Shown here: in pieces, positions 34,952 through 46,560 of the stretch
How positions within the stretch are numbered: position 1 is the first letter of the stretch
Layout: each line of letters opens with the position of its first letter
NCBI RefSeq assembly: GCF_029784165.1
Contig: NC_073696.1
Location: 6,572,001-6,636,000 of the forward strand
Source: Wyeomyia smithii
Lineage: Eukaryota > Arthropoda > Insecta > Diptera > Culicidae
DNA: 64,000 nucleotides
Direction of reading: 5' to 3'
Notes under the pieces: model-generated
What the model was told of the DNA's origin: nothing
Seen by the model: only the letters and a program-made list of their open reading frames with translations
Database searches by the model: none
Translations under genes and position numbers: made by a program

Positions 34952-35896
34952 AGAGTTGCCAATAAAATTTTCGATTTAACTGGAAGAAGGCTGAGGAAAA
35001 AACTGGATTCCAAATAAATTTAAACAAAGCAAAACAAAAAAAGATTTTGAGAGAACTTTTCTGTTATGGGGACTGAATCCAGTGTCAGTTTTGAATACAA
35101 CAATTAAAGAGATGACTCTTCGCAAAAAATACAAATTTTAATAAAAACTGTTATGCTTTGGGCTTACATTTTGTTAAAATTATGGACTGAAAATAATCCT
35201 CTAACAGCAGCAAAATTTAAAATTACGCAATCAATCTATCTCAAAATTAAAAAAAGGGCTTTTCATTTACTTTTATATTTAACAAAAGTTTTGACGCTAC
35301 ATTTTCTTCCGTTACATCATTGAAGTTTGTATTTCAATTATCTCTGACTTCGCTATCTTTTGGTATCTAATTCCTCTAACAATTTTTAACTGCTACGCAA
35401 CAGCAAATAAATGAAAGATTTTTTTCATGGTCTAGTAAAATCTAAGAAATCAGAAGAAAGAGTTATATGGTTCCGTTAGACTCCACTAGAAATATAGGTA
35501 GATTTCTAGTAGAGTCTAAAGGAAACTTATAATTCTTTCTTCTGAATTCTTAAATCACTCTACTAAGACGCTCAATATGAATTTTTCAAATTTAATAAAA
35601 TCTATTTATTTGTTTTCATCTCAACCATGTCTGGCAGTTTTTAATTTGGCCGTGTTTCGTGCGAGAAGATAGAATGCTGAAAATGCTATTAAAAATTGTC
35701 AACATAATTCATCAATCTACAAAACTTACGTTTTAAAAATAATTCCGAAAACCAATCGGAGCTTGGGTGATAAACAAACTAGTTAAAACTGGCAAATATC
35801 TGGCAAAACTGGAAGATTTTGGGAATAAACTGTTTGACTGGATCACTTGAGAAAAACTGGAGGAATCCAGTTTAAACTGGAACATTGGCAACTCTG
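34952..35896. mobile_element. hAT MITE, 8-bp duplication GTGACCAG
   Basis: GTGACCAG flanks both ends (34944-34951, 35897-35904). The ends are inverted: CAGAGTTGCCAAT at 34952 and attggcaactctg ending at 35896, with matching subterminal 'tttaactgg'/'ccagttta' words. 945 bp with no transposase. The duplication length and CAG start fit hAT. It also contains the hairpin at 35435-35552. Confidence 0.85.
35435..35552. repeat. Long imperfect hairpin
   Basis: Arms of about 52 bp pair almost throughout: 'taagaaatcagaagaaagag' against the inverse of 'taagaattcagaagaaagaa', and 'ttagactccactagaaat' against the inverse of 'ttagactctactagaaat'. The loop is about 8 bp. A transcript would fold into a miRNA-precursor-like stem. 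It lies inside the hAT MITE, so it may be part of that family's structure. Confidence 0.7.
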
Positions 35897-36289
35897 GTGA
35901 CCAGAGTTGTCGGAAATGAGGACGTGGGGACGAATCTTGTATTACCAAACAGGAGCAAATAAGTTTCCATGAAGCGATGAGTGTGTGTTTTCAACATGGC
36001 TTGCAACCACCAGTACCGCAAGGATGACTTAGAACTACAGAATGTTGTTTGTTAGGTACATTACTTGTATTGAATATTTTTATATTTTAGTGCAAAAGAA
36101 GAAATGCAGAGCTACCGAATTTCAATATGCATTTATAGGGTAATCGCTCCATTATTCATCTCAACTGCTAGTTGCAGTTATATTCATCTATGTTCATCCT
36201 ATTTCTCTAATTTGTCCAATTCACCGTCAAATTTCTACAAATTTTTGAAAAAGTCAAAGTGCATGCAGATTGAAATAACATTCCACTTT

Positions 36290-37210
36290 TAATCCTAGCA
36301 CAAAACGAAAAATATTCATCTTTTATTCATTTGTTTGGTTGTAGGACAAAAAGGACAGTTTGGTTGAATTAAAAATTGGATATGATGCTCATTGCACCTC
36401 TGTGCCACTCTGATAGCGGGAATTGTGGTGAATTTGCGTATGACGAAGACATCGAAACATCTGTTCAATAGGATGGAAGAAAGCAAAATATTTAAAGTCT
36501 TGTAAATATTTGACTCGAATAATATTTTAAAATTTCAATGAGGCGCTCAGATAACAAAGTGGAGGGCTGTTTTTATACTGAAAACTAGAACGTCCAGCAG
36601 CTTATGATTTTACTGCAGGAAGTGCCGGCCAATGCACCTACCGCTAACGCTGCTACCACACTTTACCACCTGTACCGTGAAAAAGCATCTTTCTGATAAC
36701 ACGCTGTTCACGTTGAAACGGCAGCTTTTCATTGGAGGAAGTGCCGGTTGATGTAACTACAGCTGACGTTGCCGCTACACCTACCGCTGAACGCTGCTAC
36801 CACTACCGCTGCAGATGGCACTGCCACTACAATAGCTGCCGCTATCCGCAGCTGATACCCGCTGCTACCTAATTAGTATCATCCTAGTCGCCATCTACTA
36901 GTAAAATGGTCGGTTTGAGCAGAGGAAGGCTCTTGCATAGCCCAAAGCGTAAAGTACATAAGTATATAATTCTGTCAATCGTGCTAGGGAAAACAAGCAT
37001 CAAGCGACCTATCAGAGGTCGAAATCTGCGTTTTCAATATTACAATGCAATAGTTCGAATAATTATATTACAATATTCTGCATTTGGACACCGGCATAGA
37101 TGATTTATTAATTGTTTGCTGAAAGAATATCAATTTATTGCAATATAATCGATCGATTTAGATTTTCATTTCACACCCTATGTAATCAAACTTCCTGAAA
37201 AGCGAACATT
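36290..37210. repeat. Dispersed repeat, second copy of the 26-32.5 kb family
   Basis: 36300-36605 matches 26030-26350 and 36920-37205 matches 32109-32440 in the same order and orientation. Here the two parts are separated by about 300 bp of 'gctgctaccac/gccgctacac' repeats and not by the 1.5-kb internal duplications plus Jockey element. It helps define the family as one mobile or duplicated unit. Confidence 0.6.
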
Positions 37211-37690
37211 TTTGTTTTTCTCAAATGCAGATTGCGATGTGGTTTTAAGAAGTATAGGAAGTCTTTGAAATCATCTACGTTTGTATATTGCATGACAGAT
37301 AAAAAAAAATCTGACGACTCTCATCATAGTTTTTTTCTACCCCGTACGCGTACTACGGACAAAGGAAAGGAAGCTGATATTCGCATGGTTACAGAGTTCG
37401 CTTTGATGAGCAGATAATCGTGAGATAGAATCTTAGTAAGAAGAAGCCTATTCGGGCATCAAGAGACTTAAGCATGGGTTTATTCTCATGCTCCTTCCCA
37501 CCCAATAACTACAATTGGTTTGAATCCGTTTACTTTCTCACGATGGAGAAAAGAACATTTGTAGTCTTCTGGGACACGTTGCTCTCGTACCGATTGAATC
37601 GCGATACAAACACTCATCGCATCGCAGGTGAATCCTGATTCAACGTGTACTCTTCCCTACCAGCAAAAAAATTCCTTATTGTGATCTATG
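37211..37690. other. No gene recognised
   Basis: Sequence between two repeats, with no frame or repeat that can be assigned. Confidence 0.3.
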
Positions 37691-39715
37691 TGGAGATTTA
37701 TTTATTTATTTATTAGTTTATTTATCCATCTAACATAAAGTTTTAATGAATATGAATATATCACTATCGTCAACGTCATAATGTAAATTAAGCAGATCTT
37801 GCTACTCGACTGGAGAAACAACTGGAACGCTCACCAAATTCGAATAAATCTTCAGCAGAAGTAAATGCACGTATCATCGATGACATAGGGGCATTAAATC
37901 CAAACGCTGTGCGATGAAACCATGTTTGGAGAAGAGTAGAAGTCCTTAAAGCACGCGATGGAACACGAAAACCAAGTAAAGATAGTAGTTTGGGACAATC
38001 TACTTCATTGTTCAGGAGCTTAGCGACAAATGTTGCCTGCTGAATCTTCCGTCGTCGAGCTAGGGTGTCAAGATTGATTAGCTTGCACCGATCACAGTAT
38101 GGAGGCAAGTTCTGTGGGTCACGCCAAGGCAGATTTCTCGAAGCAATTCGGACAAATCTCTTTTGCACTATTTCAATTCGTAAACTCCAGGTCAGTTGAT
38201 GTGGAAGCCAAACTAGTGAAGCATTCTCAACAATGACGGCCGATCGATGACTAGCAAAGGAGAGTTTCTTATCCATTGTCACACCCAAGTCATTAATCTC
38301 TTCAACCCTGTTGAGCACGACTCCATCGATTTGGTAGTTGAACATTATAGGCAGCGAGTTCCGATGAAATGTAATTACAGAGCATTTAGGGATGCTGACA
38401 ATCAGCTTATTACGATGGCACCATTCTACAAACATATCCAGTAACTGCTGCAAACGGTGACAATCTTCTATACACTTCACGGCGAAATATAGTTTCAGGT
38501 CATCCGCATATATAAGCTTACATCCGTCACCAAGCAAAATACTAACATCATTTAAAAATATTGTGAAAAGCAGCGGTCCCAAGTTACTTCCTTGAGGTAC
38601 ACCACTCAAGTTGACGAACGGAGCTGAGCTGCACGCTTCCAATTTCACCTGAAGTGATCGATCACACAGGTATGAACTAAGCCATGCAACAAAGCTGTCA
38701 GAGGCACCAAGTAGGTTAATTTTGCGCAATAGTATACGATGGTCAATTCTGTCAAATGCAGCATTCAAATCCGTATAAACCACGTCCACTTGGCATTTTG
38801 TTTCCAGTTGTGTAAAACTAGTATGCGTAAATTCCAATAAATTCGTGGTAACCGATCGTCCAGGCATAAAACCATGCTGGTCTGTAGAGATATAGCACTT
38901 CATTCCAGCTAGAAGACATCGATTGACAATAATTTCAAATAATTTCGATGCTGCCGAGAGATTTGTAATTCCACGGTAGTTACGGATATTACTTTTATCT
39001 CCACTTTTGAACACTGGAGCCAGAAATGACTGTTCCCATATTTTCGGGAATTTACGCTGTTCGAATGAGCTATTAAAAATTGTGCATAGTGGGGAAACTA
39101 ATGCGGCAATACATCGACGAAACACAACAGCTGGAATTCCATCAGGTCCAGGAGAAAAAGAGCTTTGAGCTTATTGGTCGCAGCAGTAATCATCGATTGG
39201 GTGATCTCGAACGTGTCTAAATTAATAATATCAGCAGGAACATCAACTACAGCTTGTTCAACCTCGTGATCAGAAGCGATGTTCGGTGGAAACACAGAAG
39301 CGAAGAATATAGCAAACAGTTCACATGTACCAGCATCAGAATTCGACTTTTCGTCGTCAAGAAATGTTGTCGGTGGAATGGCAGAATATTGCCTTTTTGA
39401 GTTAACAAAATTCCAGAAGGACTTGAGATTACGCTTTAAGTTTGATTGAACTTTCAACGCATACGACTTGTACAAGCTCCTGTTCAATTTCCGATATGCA
39501 TCGCAAGAAGAACGAAAAGCATTTTTCGATTCAGATGAGCGGTATCGTCGGAGTCGTCGTTGATTGGCATTACGCATTCGTTTTAGCTTTCGTAGCTCAG
39601 CTGTACTCCAAGCAGGTGACAGAGGGGGCCTACGAACAGGCACGTTAAGTAACAACCAATCCGAAATATGCCTGCAAAAGCTTTCAGCCATATCATCCAC
39701 GGCATGGCGTCACTC
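37690..39715 (-). pseudogene. CR1-like non-LTR retrotransposon ORF2, 5'-truncated, frameshifted, thumb-deleted
   Basis: Minus strand. 39700-39100 encodes the linker before the reverse transcriptase (WSTAELRKLKRMRNANQRRL...SLYKSYALKVQSNLKRNLKS), then shifts frame near 39120. 39125-37788 encodes the polymerase: VYTDLNAAFDRIDHRILLRK, LSGVPQGSNLGPLLFTIFLN and the catalytic LIYADDLKLYFAV. After KKLSFASHRSAVIV about 40 residues of the usual thumb are missing, and sense resumes at LVWLPHQLTWSLR. The C-terminus ends near LFEFGERSSCF. The 3' UTR ends in 'aataaataaataaat' at 37690. The endonuclease and ORF1 are absent. Dead copy and closest relative of the fragments at 2185, 4035 and 20455. Confidence 0.88.
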
Positions 39716-40035
39716 ACCTCTGTCCAGCAACTCCTATCCCAACCTTCACGAGGTGCCGACCTTAGCGAAGATCGGGTAGCCTTAGCGAAGATCGGGTAAC
39801 CATCGGGTGGAAACTTTGGTCGTATGCTGACTGGGAAAAATGGTCGTACGTGACTGTATCACGAGGGGTGTACAATAGCGTCTGACCCGGAGCGGGCGGA
39901 TGAAGGATGAAATGCTGTATCCGACCAGGTACACCTAAGATGGCAGTCTTATCAGCTAGATGTAGGTATCGCGACCCTGGTAATGTAGCATACCGAAACC
40001 TCCCTTAACTTCCTGCTGCACCTGCACCTAAGTTT

Positions 40036-40248
40036 TGGTTATACCTTTCGGGATTTCAACCACTCGTTACAAACGACGATGTTTGCCAGATTTTTGCTCG
40101 TTATGATACTAACCAAGTGGATGTTGTCAGATTAGTTCCCAAAGACAAAGATATTGGTACCCTGACATTTGTGTCCTAGAAAGTAGGCCTCTCTGCTGAC
40201 CTGAAACATCAAGCGCTGATTCCTTTCAATTGGCCAGAAGGTCTGTTT
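40036..40248 (+). pseudogene. CR1-like ORF1 fragment (RRM-like domain), one stop codon
   Basis: Plus-strand frame WLYLSGFQPLVTNDDVCQIF, then NQVDVVRLVPKDKDIGTLTF, a TAG, then KVGLSADLKHQALIPFNWPE. The order (aromatic strand, helix, 'VVRLVPK', 'TLTFVSFKVG', 'WP.G') fits the C-terminal RRM-like domain of CR1-type ORF1 proteins. It is opposite in strand to the ORF2 fragment next to it, so they are not one insertion. 39716-40035 may be the 5' part of this element; it holds a tandem 'ccttagcgaagatcgggta' pair. Confidence 0.6.
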
Positions 40249-40254
40249 TTTTGT

Positions 40255-42908
40255 TGATTTATTGAAAAAACCTAAATTAATCCACCTAGCGGTCAGACTC
40301 AGCCTTTCTCATTCAAACTTATTATCTGTAAAAATAGATTAACATGAATGCTTAAATCCGATAAAGGTATATTCACTCTTTGGGTTCTAAAATATTGATG
40401 TTGTAATTAAAGTATAAAATATGAAATTTGACGTAATGTTAGTGCTTAAGAAATAGCAAAATAAAAGAAATGACTCTTAATTTTGAACAATTTAATACGT
40501 TCAGATAGTACGATACCACATTTAAATCATGTTGAGGTCATATATATTGGGCTTTGATCATTTGGTAAAGTGTTGAATAGTCTTTGAATTTATTTTCTTT
40601 CCGAAATTTTTGAACAGTATATCAAATTGTTATGAAGTTTGTTATTTGTAAGTTTGAGAGATGACTCGTTTGTATGACACTAGTTATGTTCAAATTAGTC
40701 GTGTAATACTTGAGATAATAGAATTTCGTTGTTTTACAAATTAAAACATAACGGTTGCTTAAGTTTGATTGCAATCAAATGAAAAGGCAACGTATAGCGC
40801 AGCCAAACTTTGTAACCATGTGTTCAATCATAATTCATCAGTTAACCCTTAACTAGCTCGTTCATCTGATATCAATATTGTTCAAATCGGTTGTGTAGTT
40901 TCTAAGATAATGAAGTTTCGTGATTTTCACATTTCGATACATTACAGACGAAGATACAGTTCGATTACAGCAAAATTCAATACGGTGTTATGAGGCAGCT
41001 AGACCTTTCATTGGATACTAATTCTGTGGAAATCGGGTCAACCATCTCTGAGAAAAGTGAGTGAGTCCAAGTAGTCTTCGGAATATATTTCTTTTCATAG
41101 CTGGATTTCACATTTTTAAACATAACAGGCAAAGTAACAATCCGTTTGCAAAAACACATTAGGGTGTTATGGGGCAACAAGACCTTCCATATGACACTGA
41201 TTTTATGAAAATCGGTCCAGCCATCTCTGAGAAACATGAGTGAGATTAAATAGTCTCAAGAACACGTTTATTTCCATAACTTCTGAACGACATGTTCAAT
41301 CTTCATAAAATTCAAAAGTTGAGGGTTTTTTAAGTAACCCGTTCATTTGAAACTAATTTTGTTCAAATCGGTTGTGTAGTTTCTGAGATATTGATTTTCG
41401 TGATTTTTACATTTTGATACATAACCTCTAAACTAGAAATCAGATTACAATGAAACTCAATAGGGTCTTATAGGGCCTTTCATTTGCAATTAATTTCATT
41501 GAAATCGGCTCAGCCATCTCTGAGAAAATCGAGTAAGATTGGGAGAGCGTTACACACACACATGCAGAAAATGCTCAGCTCGTCGAACTGAGTCGAGTGG
41601 TATACGACATTCGGCTCTTTTGAGCACTTTTATACCTTCAGTTTTTTCAGTGATTGCTATACCTTTCTAGGAGAAAGGCAAAAAGTGAAATGATAGAAAT
41701 GACTTTTAATTTCAACTTCAATCCCGAGCAAGGCCGCAAACATTGAAATAGTACAATATCAAATATAAATGATGTTGAGGCCACATATTTTGATCGTAGC
41801 TATAGTTTTAAATAGTCTGCGGGTTACGTTTCTTTCTATAACTTTCAAACCATATGTTTAAACATTATGAAATTCATTGTGTAAGGGTTTAAAAGCCCAT
41901 TTATTTGAATTCAACTATGTTCATAGCTTCTGAGATATAAGAGCGTTTTTCACATTCTGACTCAGCGCCAAAACTAAAAGTTTGATTACAATGAAATTCA
42001 ATAGCAACCTAAGCGGCAAATTGACCCTTTATTTGAAACCAAGATAGAAAGAATCGGTCAGACCATCTCTGAGAATAGTGAGTGCGAAAAAAAGGTGCAC
42101 ATACACACGTACACACCCACACACAAACATATACACCTATACATGCATATATGCAGAAAATGCTCGATTTGTCGAACTGAGTCGAGTAGAATATGACATT
42201 CGGCCATTTGGATCACTTTTCTATCTTTTAATTAGCCAGTGATCGTTAGGAGAAAGTCAATATGTTTTCTTTCATCATGTGTTTTTACATTTTTATGAAC
42301 AACGGACAAAGTTAAAATCCGATTGCAATGAAATTCAATAGCAACCTATAGGGCAACTAGACCTTTCATTTGACACTAATTTTGTGAAAATAGGTTAAGC
42401 CATCTCTGAGAAAAATGAGTGAGTTTAAACAATCTCAGGTTAACTTTTCTTTACATAACTTTTGAACCATATGTTCAATCATAACGAAATTTGAAATTTA
42501 AGAGTTCTGGAGACAGCCCGATCATTTGAAACCCGTTTATTGAAATCGGTTATGTGGTTTCTGAGAAATTGATGTTTCGTGATTTTTACATTTTTTTACA
42601 TAACCTCTAAACTAAAAATCCGATTACAATGAAATTCAATAGCAACCTATGGCGCAACTAGACTTTTCATTTCCAATTAATTTCATGAAAATCGGTCCAG
42701 CCATCTCTGAGAAAAGTGAGTGAGAAAAAAAAGTTGCACACACACACACATACACACATACACACATACACACATACATACATACACACAGAAAATGCTC
42801 AGTTTGTCGAAAGGAGTCGAGTGGTATATGACATTCGGCCATTGGGACCACTTTTATGCCTTCGGTTTTTCCAGTGATTGCTATACTTTTCTAGGAGAAA
42901 GGCAAAAA
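40255..42908. repeat. Tandemly repeated element block with three copies of one terminus
   Basis: The terminus '...gtcgagtggtatacgacattcggc...gattgctatacctttctaggagaaaggcaaaa' occurs at about 41565-41690, 42153-42260 and 42791-42908, each preceded by a CA-rich run. Between them 'ccatctctgagaaaa' occurs at about 41042, 41221, 41513, 42063, 42399 and 42700, and 'ggttgtgtagtttctgagat' at about 40890, 41365 and 42545. The left border has 'cagcctttctc' (about 40303), the inverse of 'gagaaaggc' at the right ends. Degenerate and non-coding. Confidence 0.7.
42735..42792. repeat. CA/CATA microsatellite
   Basis: 'cacacacacacacatacacacatacacac' and continuing CATA units. The minus- and plus-strand frames made of it (CVCVYVC, THTHIHTYT) are artefacts. 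Confidence 0.9.
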
Positions 42909-42914
42909 TAAAAC

Positions 42915-44660
42915 TTGAACATTTTTTGTGGAACTGCTCAGAGGGACTGCTTCGATAGGTTATGCGTGAGTGCCAATTCTAATGCATGGGGTGACATCTA
43001 CAAGATCGTAATGGCCAGGACCAACGACGTGTTGGTGCCTGCTGAGCGATCATCTGCGATGCTGGAGCGTACTACTGTGGGACTTTTTCCACCCCACGAG
43101 CCAAGTCCTTGACATCCGGCGATCGAGTCTCACTTCCGATGTTCTAGTATCTCAGACATAAACCAGAGATGGTCGGTCAACCTGCTGAACATCCTAACCC
43201 TGCGCGACGACAGCCATGACAACTACGGGAGGAGGTAAGGGTTGCGCGTGAGGAAATCATTGTGATCGCCAACTCCTTAAAGGTGACCAAGGTACCGGAA
43301 ACGGATGGATTTTCAAGTCGGACAATCAGGATGGTGATGAAAGCACCTCTTGAGCTGTTCCGGGTAGTCATGCAGAGGTGCCTGGATATGGGCGGAGGTA
43401 GTACTCCCGCGCAAGAGAAGGGGCATTGGCTATTGCGTAATCGTCACGTTTGATGTGGAGAATGCATTCAATAACGCCAGCTGGGACTCCATAGCGTTTG
43501 AACTCAGGAGCATCCATGTACCGGTGTTGCTGCATAAGATTCTGGAAAATTACTTCCAGAATCGAGTTCTAGTTTACAACACACAGGAGGGTGAGAAGTG
43601 CGTCCCAATGACCGCTGGAGTTTTGCGAGATTCTATGCTGGGCCCGGTGTTGTAGACAGGGTTGATATTTGTTGACACTCTTGAGTGAAAGTGAAAAGAG
43701 CATCCATAAACGTTATTTTTTCACAATCCTTTCAGAGTTCTCCCTTCCCGCTTTTTGAATGAAAGTGAACTGTCAAAACACCTCATTATATTTCATGCGA
43801 TGGAAGCAAGACAACAAAATCAGTTTATCAGTTAACGAAGATTGTCAAGGCATCGGTCAGTGTCAGTGAAAAAGTGTTTCGGTGAGGTTCTTTTGGTCGA
43901 GTGGACTGTTTGTTTTTCTTTTTCGCTTTGAAGTGAAGATCATTTGGTTGGATTTGTCGTCAAATTTTTATTCCGTAACCGTAAACGATGCGCGCGATTT
44001 ATTTCATCTGAGTATAACAGCACGTTACTAGGACGAAAATCTAGTGTATCTGAAAGAGTGCTGCGATCATTGGAAGTGAAAATTGAAAATGATTGGCTGT
44101 AATTTTCGAAGAATTTTGCTGGGGAAAATGGCTTTTATCAGCACTGGTTGTAGAATGTCATATATGACGGTGTGTTGAAGCTCAAGTTCCAACTAAAGCT
44201 GTGATCGTCAACTTTGCAGACGACATAACGCTAGAGGTCTACGGCGAGTCGATCGAGGAGGTCGAGTTGACGGCCACACACTTTATATGCAAGGTCGAAG
44301 GCTGCACTTAAAGAAACTGAAGCTAGTGCATCATAAGACGGAGGTTACGGTTGTGAATAACCGTAAATCGGAGCAACAGGCGGTGGTCAGAGTCGGAGAT
44401 TGCACCGTTACCTCAAACCGATCCCTGAAGCTGTTGGGGGTTATGGTCGATGCGTAGACGCGGAAGAGACTGTTGAGCACGTCTTCTCCGTATGCTCTCG
44501 TGTGTACGTGCGAGAAGCGGTATGATAGCAGTGAGCGGGTCAGGCACTACTCCTGACGACCTAGCTCGGAAGATGTCCTGGATCTGCAACGTGTGTGGCG
44601 GGTCAACCACCAATACACCAGTGCAGTGATAGCTAGCTGCCAGTCTCCAGGTACTAGGAG
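42915..44660 (+). pseudogene. R1-clade non-LTR retrotransposon ORF2 relic, split by an hAT MITE
   Basis: Plus-strand pieces in order: WGDIYKIVMARTNDVLVPAE (pre-polymerase), EIIVIANSLKVTKVPETDGF, VENAFNNASWDSIAFELRS (first catalytic Asp position reads V-E-N after frame breaks), YFQNRVLVYNTQEG and AGVLRDSMLGPVL (normally G-V-P-Q-G-S). After the 490-bp insertion come VIYDGVLKLKF, VIVNFADDITLEVYGE (catalytic FADD) and RSLKLLGVMVD. Multiple stops and shifts. The word order is that of R1 elements, which elsewhere target 28S rDNA. This copy is outside rDNA. Confidence 0.75.
43657..44146. mobile_element. hAT MITE inserted in R1 reverse transcriptase, 8-bp duplication GTTGTAGA
   Basis: GTTGTAGA flanks both sides (43649-43656, 44147-44154). 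The ends are CAGGGTTGATA and the inverse of CAGTGCTGATA, typical hAT termini. Removing the element and one duplication rejoins R1 polymerase sequence (...LGPVL then NVIYDGVLKLKF) in one frame. 490 bp, no coding capacity. Confidence 0.9.
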
Positions 44661-45498
44661 GCTATAAGAGGTGCATCAAGCACAAAAGACACTCCCCGAA
44701 GTAATAGTTAACCGGAGGGTTTTAGTGGGCCCGGAGCAAGCTACAAGGGGTGTAAGGAAGGTCTTCACATTGGAGCGTTTGTCAATAAGTTTTATCTGTT
44801 GTATTCCTCTCTCGTACCTTTGCTCGTATTGTGGCCTTGTTTCGCGGAAAACTCGGCCTAATCGCATCATTTTAAGTAGATACCCGTGCCCGGTGATGCT
44901 CTCGTACTGTTTTAACAGCTAATAATAAATAACACCGACCTGGTAACAGAAAATACACAGCATAACCTTCAAAGCGTGTGTATCAGCCGAGCCGACAACG
45001 TAGAAACACGACCGAGCCGACTCTCTTCACTTCATTTTTCGCATCAACCGTAACAATTTGATGGAGAAAACTCTTTCGTTTTTGCCACTGGAGCAGTTGT
45101 TTAAAGGCCATAAAATGACGCTCAACGCCCCTTGGCTTCAAATCATAAGGAAGATTGTTTTTGAATCATTCCCAAATCATGCAATCGCTTGAAAACGGAT
45201 TGTTGGGTAGCTTCTAATACCGAATCAAGCTGTTCCTGTGTTTAGAATGAATCTCCCTACGCTAGTGTTTTCGGATGTTTTTGGTTTTTCTTCACGCGGA
45301 CGTCTTTCAAATGAGAAAATCAATCACGGCACCTTGTTGTATTTAGAGTGGCATTTCTGTAACTTTTTTGTTAACTCTCGATACGCTTCAGTCGCCGTTT
45401 TCTTTGAATGAAATGAGAAAATTAATTCTTACCACAAATGACGCTTATATGGCACAGCATCAAAAACATTATAATAAAACCCGGTTTGTCTACCATCC
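44661..45498. other. No gene recognised; possible end of the R1 relic
   Basis: 44660-44800 may still belong to the R1 3' region (GC-rich, 'tagtgggcccggagcaagc'). Beyond this nothing is recognised until the foldback arms. Confidence 0.3.
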
Positions 45499-45995
45499 TT
45501 TAGGACGTAATTTTTGTCCTTTTTGCGTTAAATTCATTCGGTTTAGAGATATTCGCAATTTCATGCAGTCTCGGGGTATATGATTATAAGGAAATGCAAA
45601 AGGTGCCTGTAAAAATGAACACGTCATGTTCTCGAATATATTTTTACAATAGACATCATTTTTGCTTCAAAAAAAAAAAAAAAAACAGAAGAGATAAAAA
45701 GAGAATGGGTAAAGAAAAACTAAGAAACGTTAAATGCTTGTGTTGCTTGTATTCAATTCTTGGTTTCCCTTTTTTTATTCTCTTTCTTTCACTTTTGCTT
45801 TCTTTTCGGAGGAACAATGATGTCTATTGTAAGAATATATTGGAGCACATGACGTGTTCACTTCTACAGGCACCTTTTGCATTTCCTTATAATCATATAC
45901 ACCGAGACTGCAACAGTGTACACTGAAATTGCGAATATCTTAAAAATAGTTGAATTCAACGTAAAACGGAAAGAATGTACGCCCTAAAGTGTCAC
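45499..45995. mobile_element. Foldback MITE
   Basis: The left arm (45499-45660) and right arm (45810-45995) are inverted: 'gtatatgattataaggaaatgcaaaaggtgcctgta' and 'aatagacatcat' read on both strands from the two sides. Arms of about 160-185 bp surround a 150-bp A/T-asymmetric centre. No target duplication could be fixed, because the arms decay at their outer ends. Confidence 0.75.
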
Positions 45996-46176
45996 AAAAT
46001 TACGTGTTTACCTATATAGCTGCATATTTTTTTTAAACATTGCTTTCGTTTCAAACTTGACTTTTAGGCCTCAATGAAATTGAACCAATTTTTTATATGT
46101 TGCTTATTGAACTCCAATGAGGTTATTTTGCCTAGCAGAACAGGTCCCGCAAATATTTTTGAAAATAAATCCCACC

Positions 46177-46560
46177 CTAGCGTATGCTGTATTCCGCTTT
46201 TCTATTATTAGTAATATCACTATTGAGAGTAAGTGACACGCTTATATTTTTATCCGTGCTTATGTAAATGCCTTTTCCGTCCTTCTTTTCTAAGCTTACT
46301 ACTCCGAGCCTCGTTGCTTCTTGCCGATTTTTTTCACAATTATAATTCCCTAGAAAGTTTCCTATTGAATCTCCCTCTGGCCAGTTAAATTGTCCTACTT
46401 TTGTTAAGAGGTATGTGTCGAGCTTTTGTAGACGTGAAAGGATAGTTAATGGGAAGCTTAACAACGAATGGACTAGATTCTGCTAAGATTCGAACCCACG
46501 ACTTGTATTACCACGAAGCCTCTCGGCCTGGTTCATCCCCTTTTAGATATGTCGAAATCG
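46177..46560 (-). mobile_element. Candidate tRNA-derived SINE
   Basis: On the minus strand, GAGGCTTCGTGGTAATACAAG is followed by a perfect B box, GGGTTCGAATC (about 46488-46498). A 300-bp body ends near 46180. A-box quality is poor and no tail was confirmed. Direct copies of a 90-bp sequence ('atgttgctta(t/a)tga(a/g)c(t/c)ccaatgag') flank it at about 46097 and 46621. Confidence 0.5.

Noticed and set aside
35733..35948. A 71-residue minus-strand frame
   Set aside because: It crosses the hAT MITE terminus and target duplication, so it cannot be an ancestral coding unit.
42636..42911. Two overlapping frames rich in C/V/Y or T/H/Y
   Set aside because: Both are translations of the CA/CATA microsatellite.
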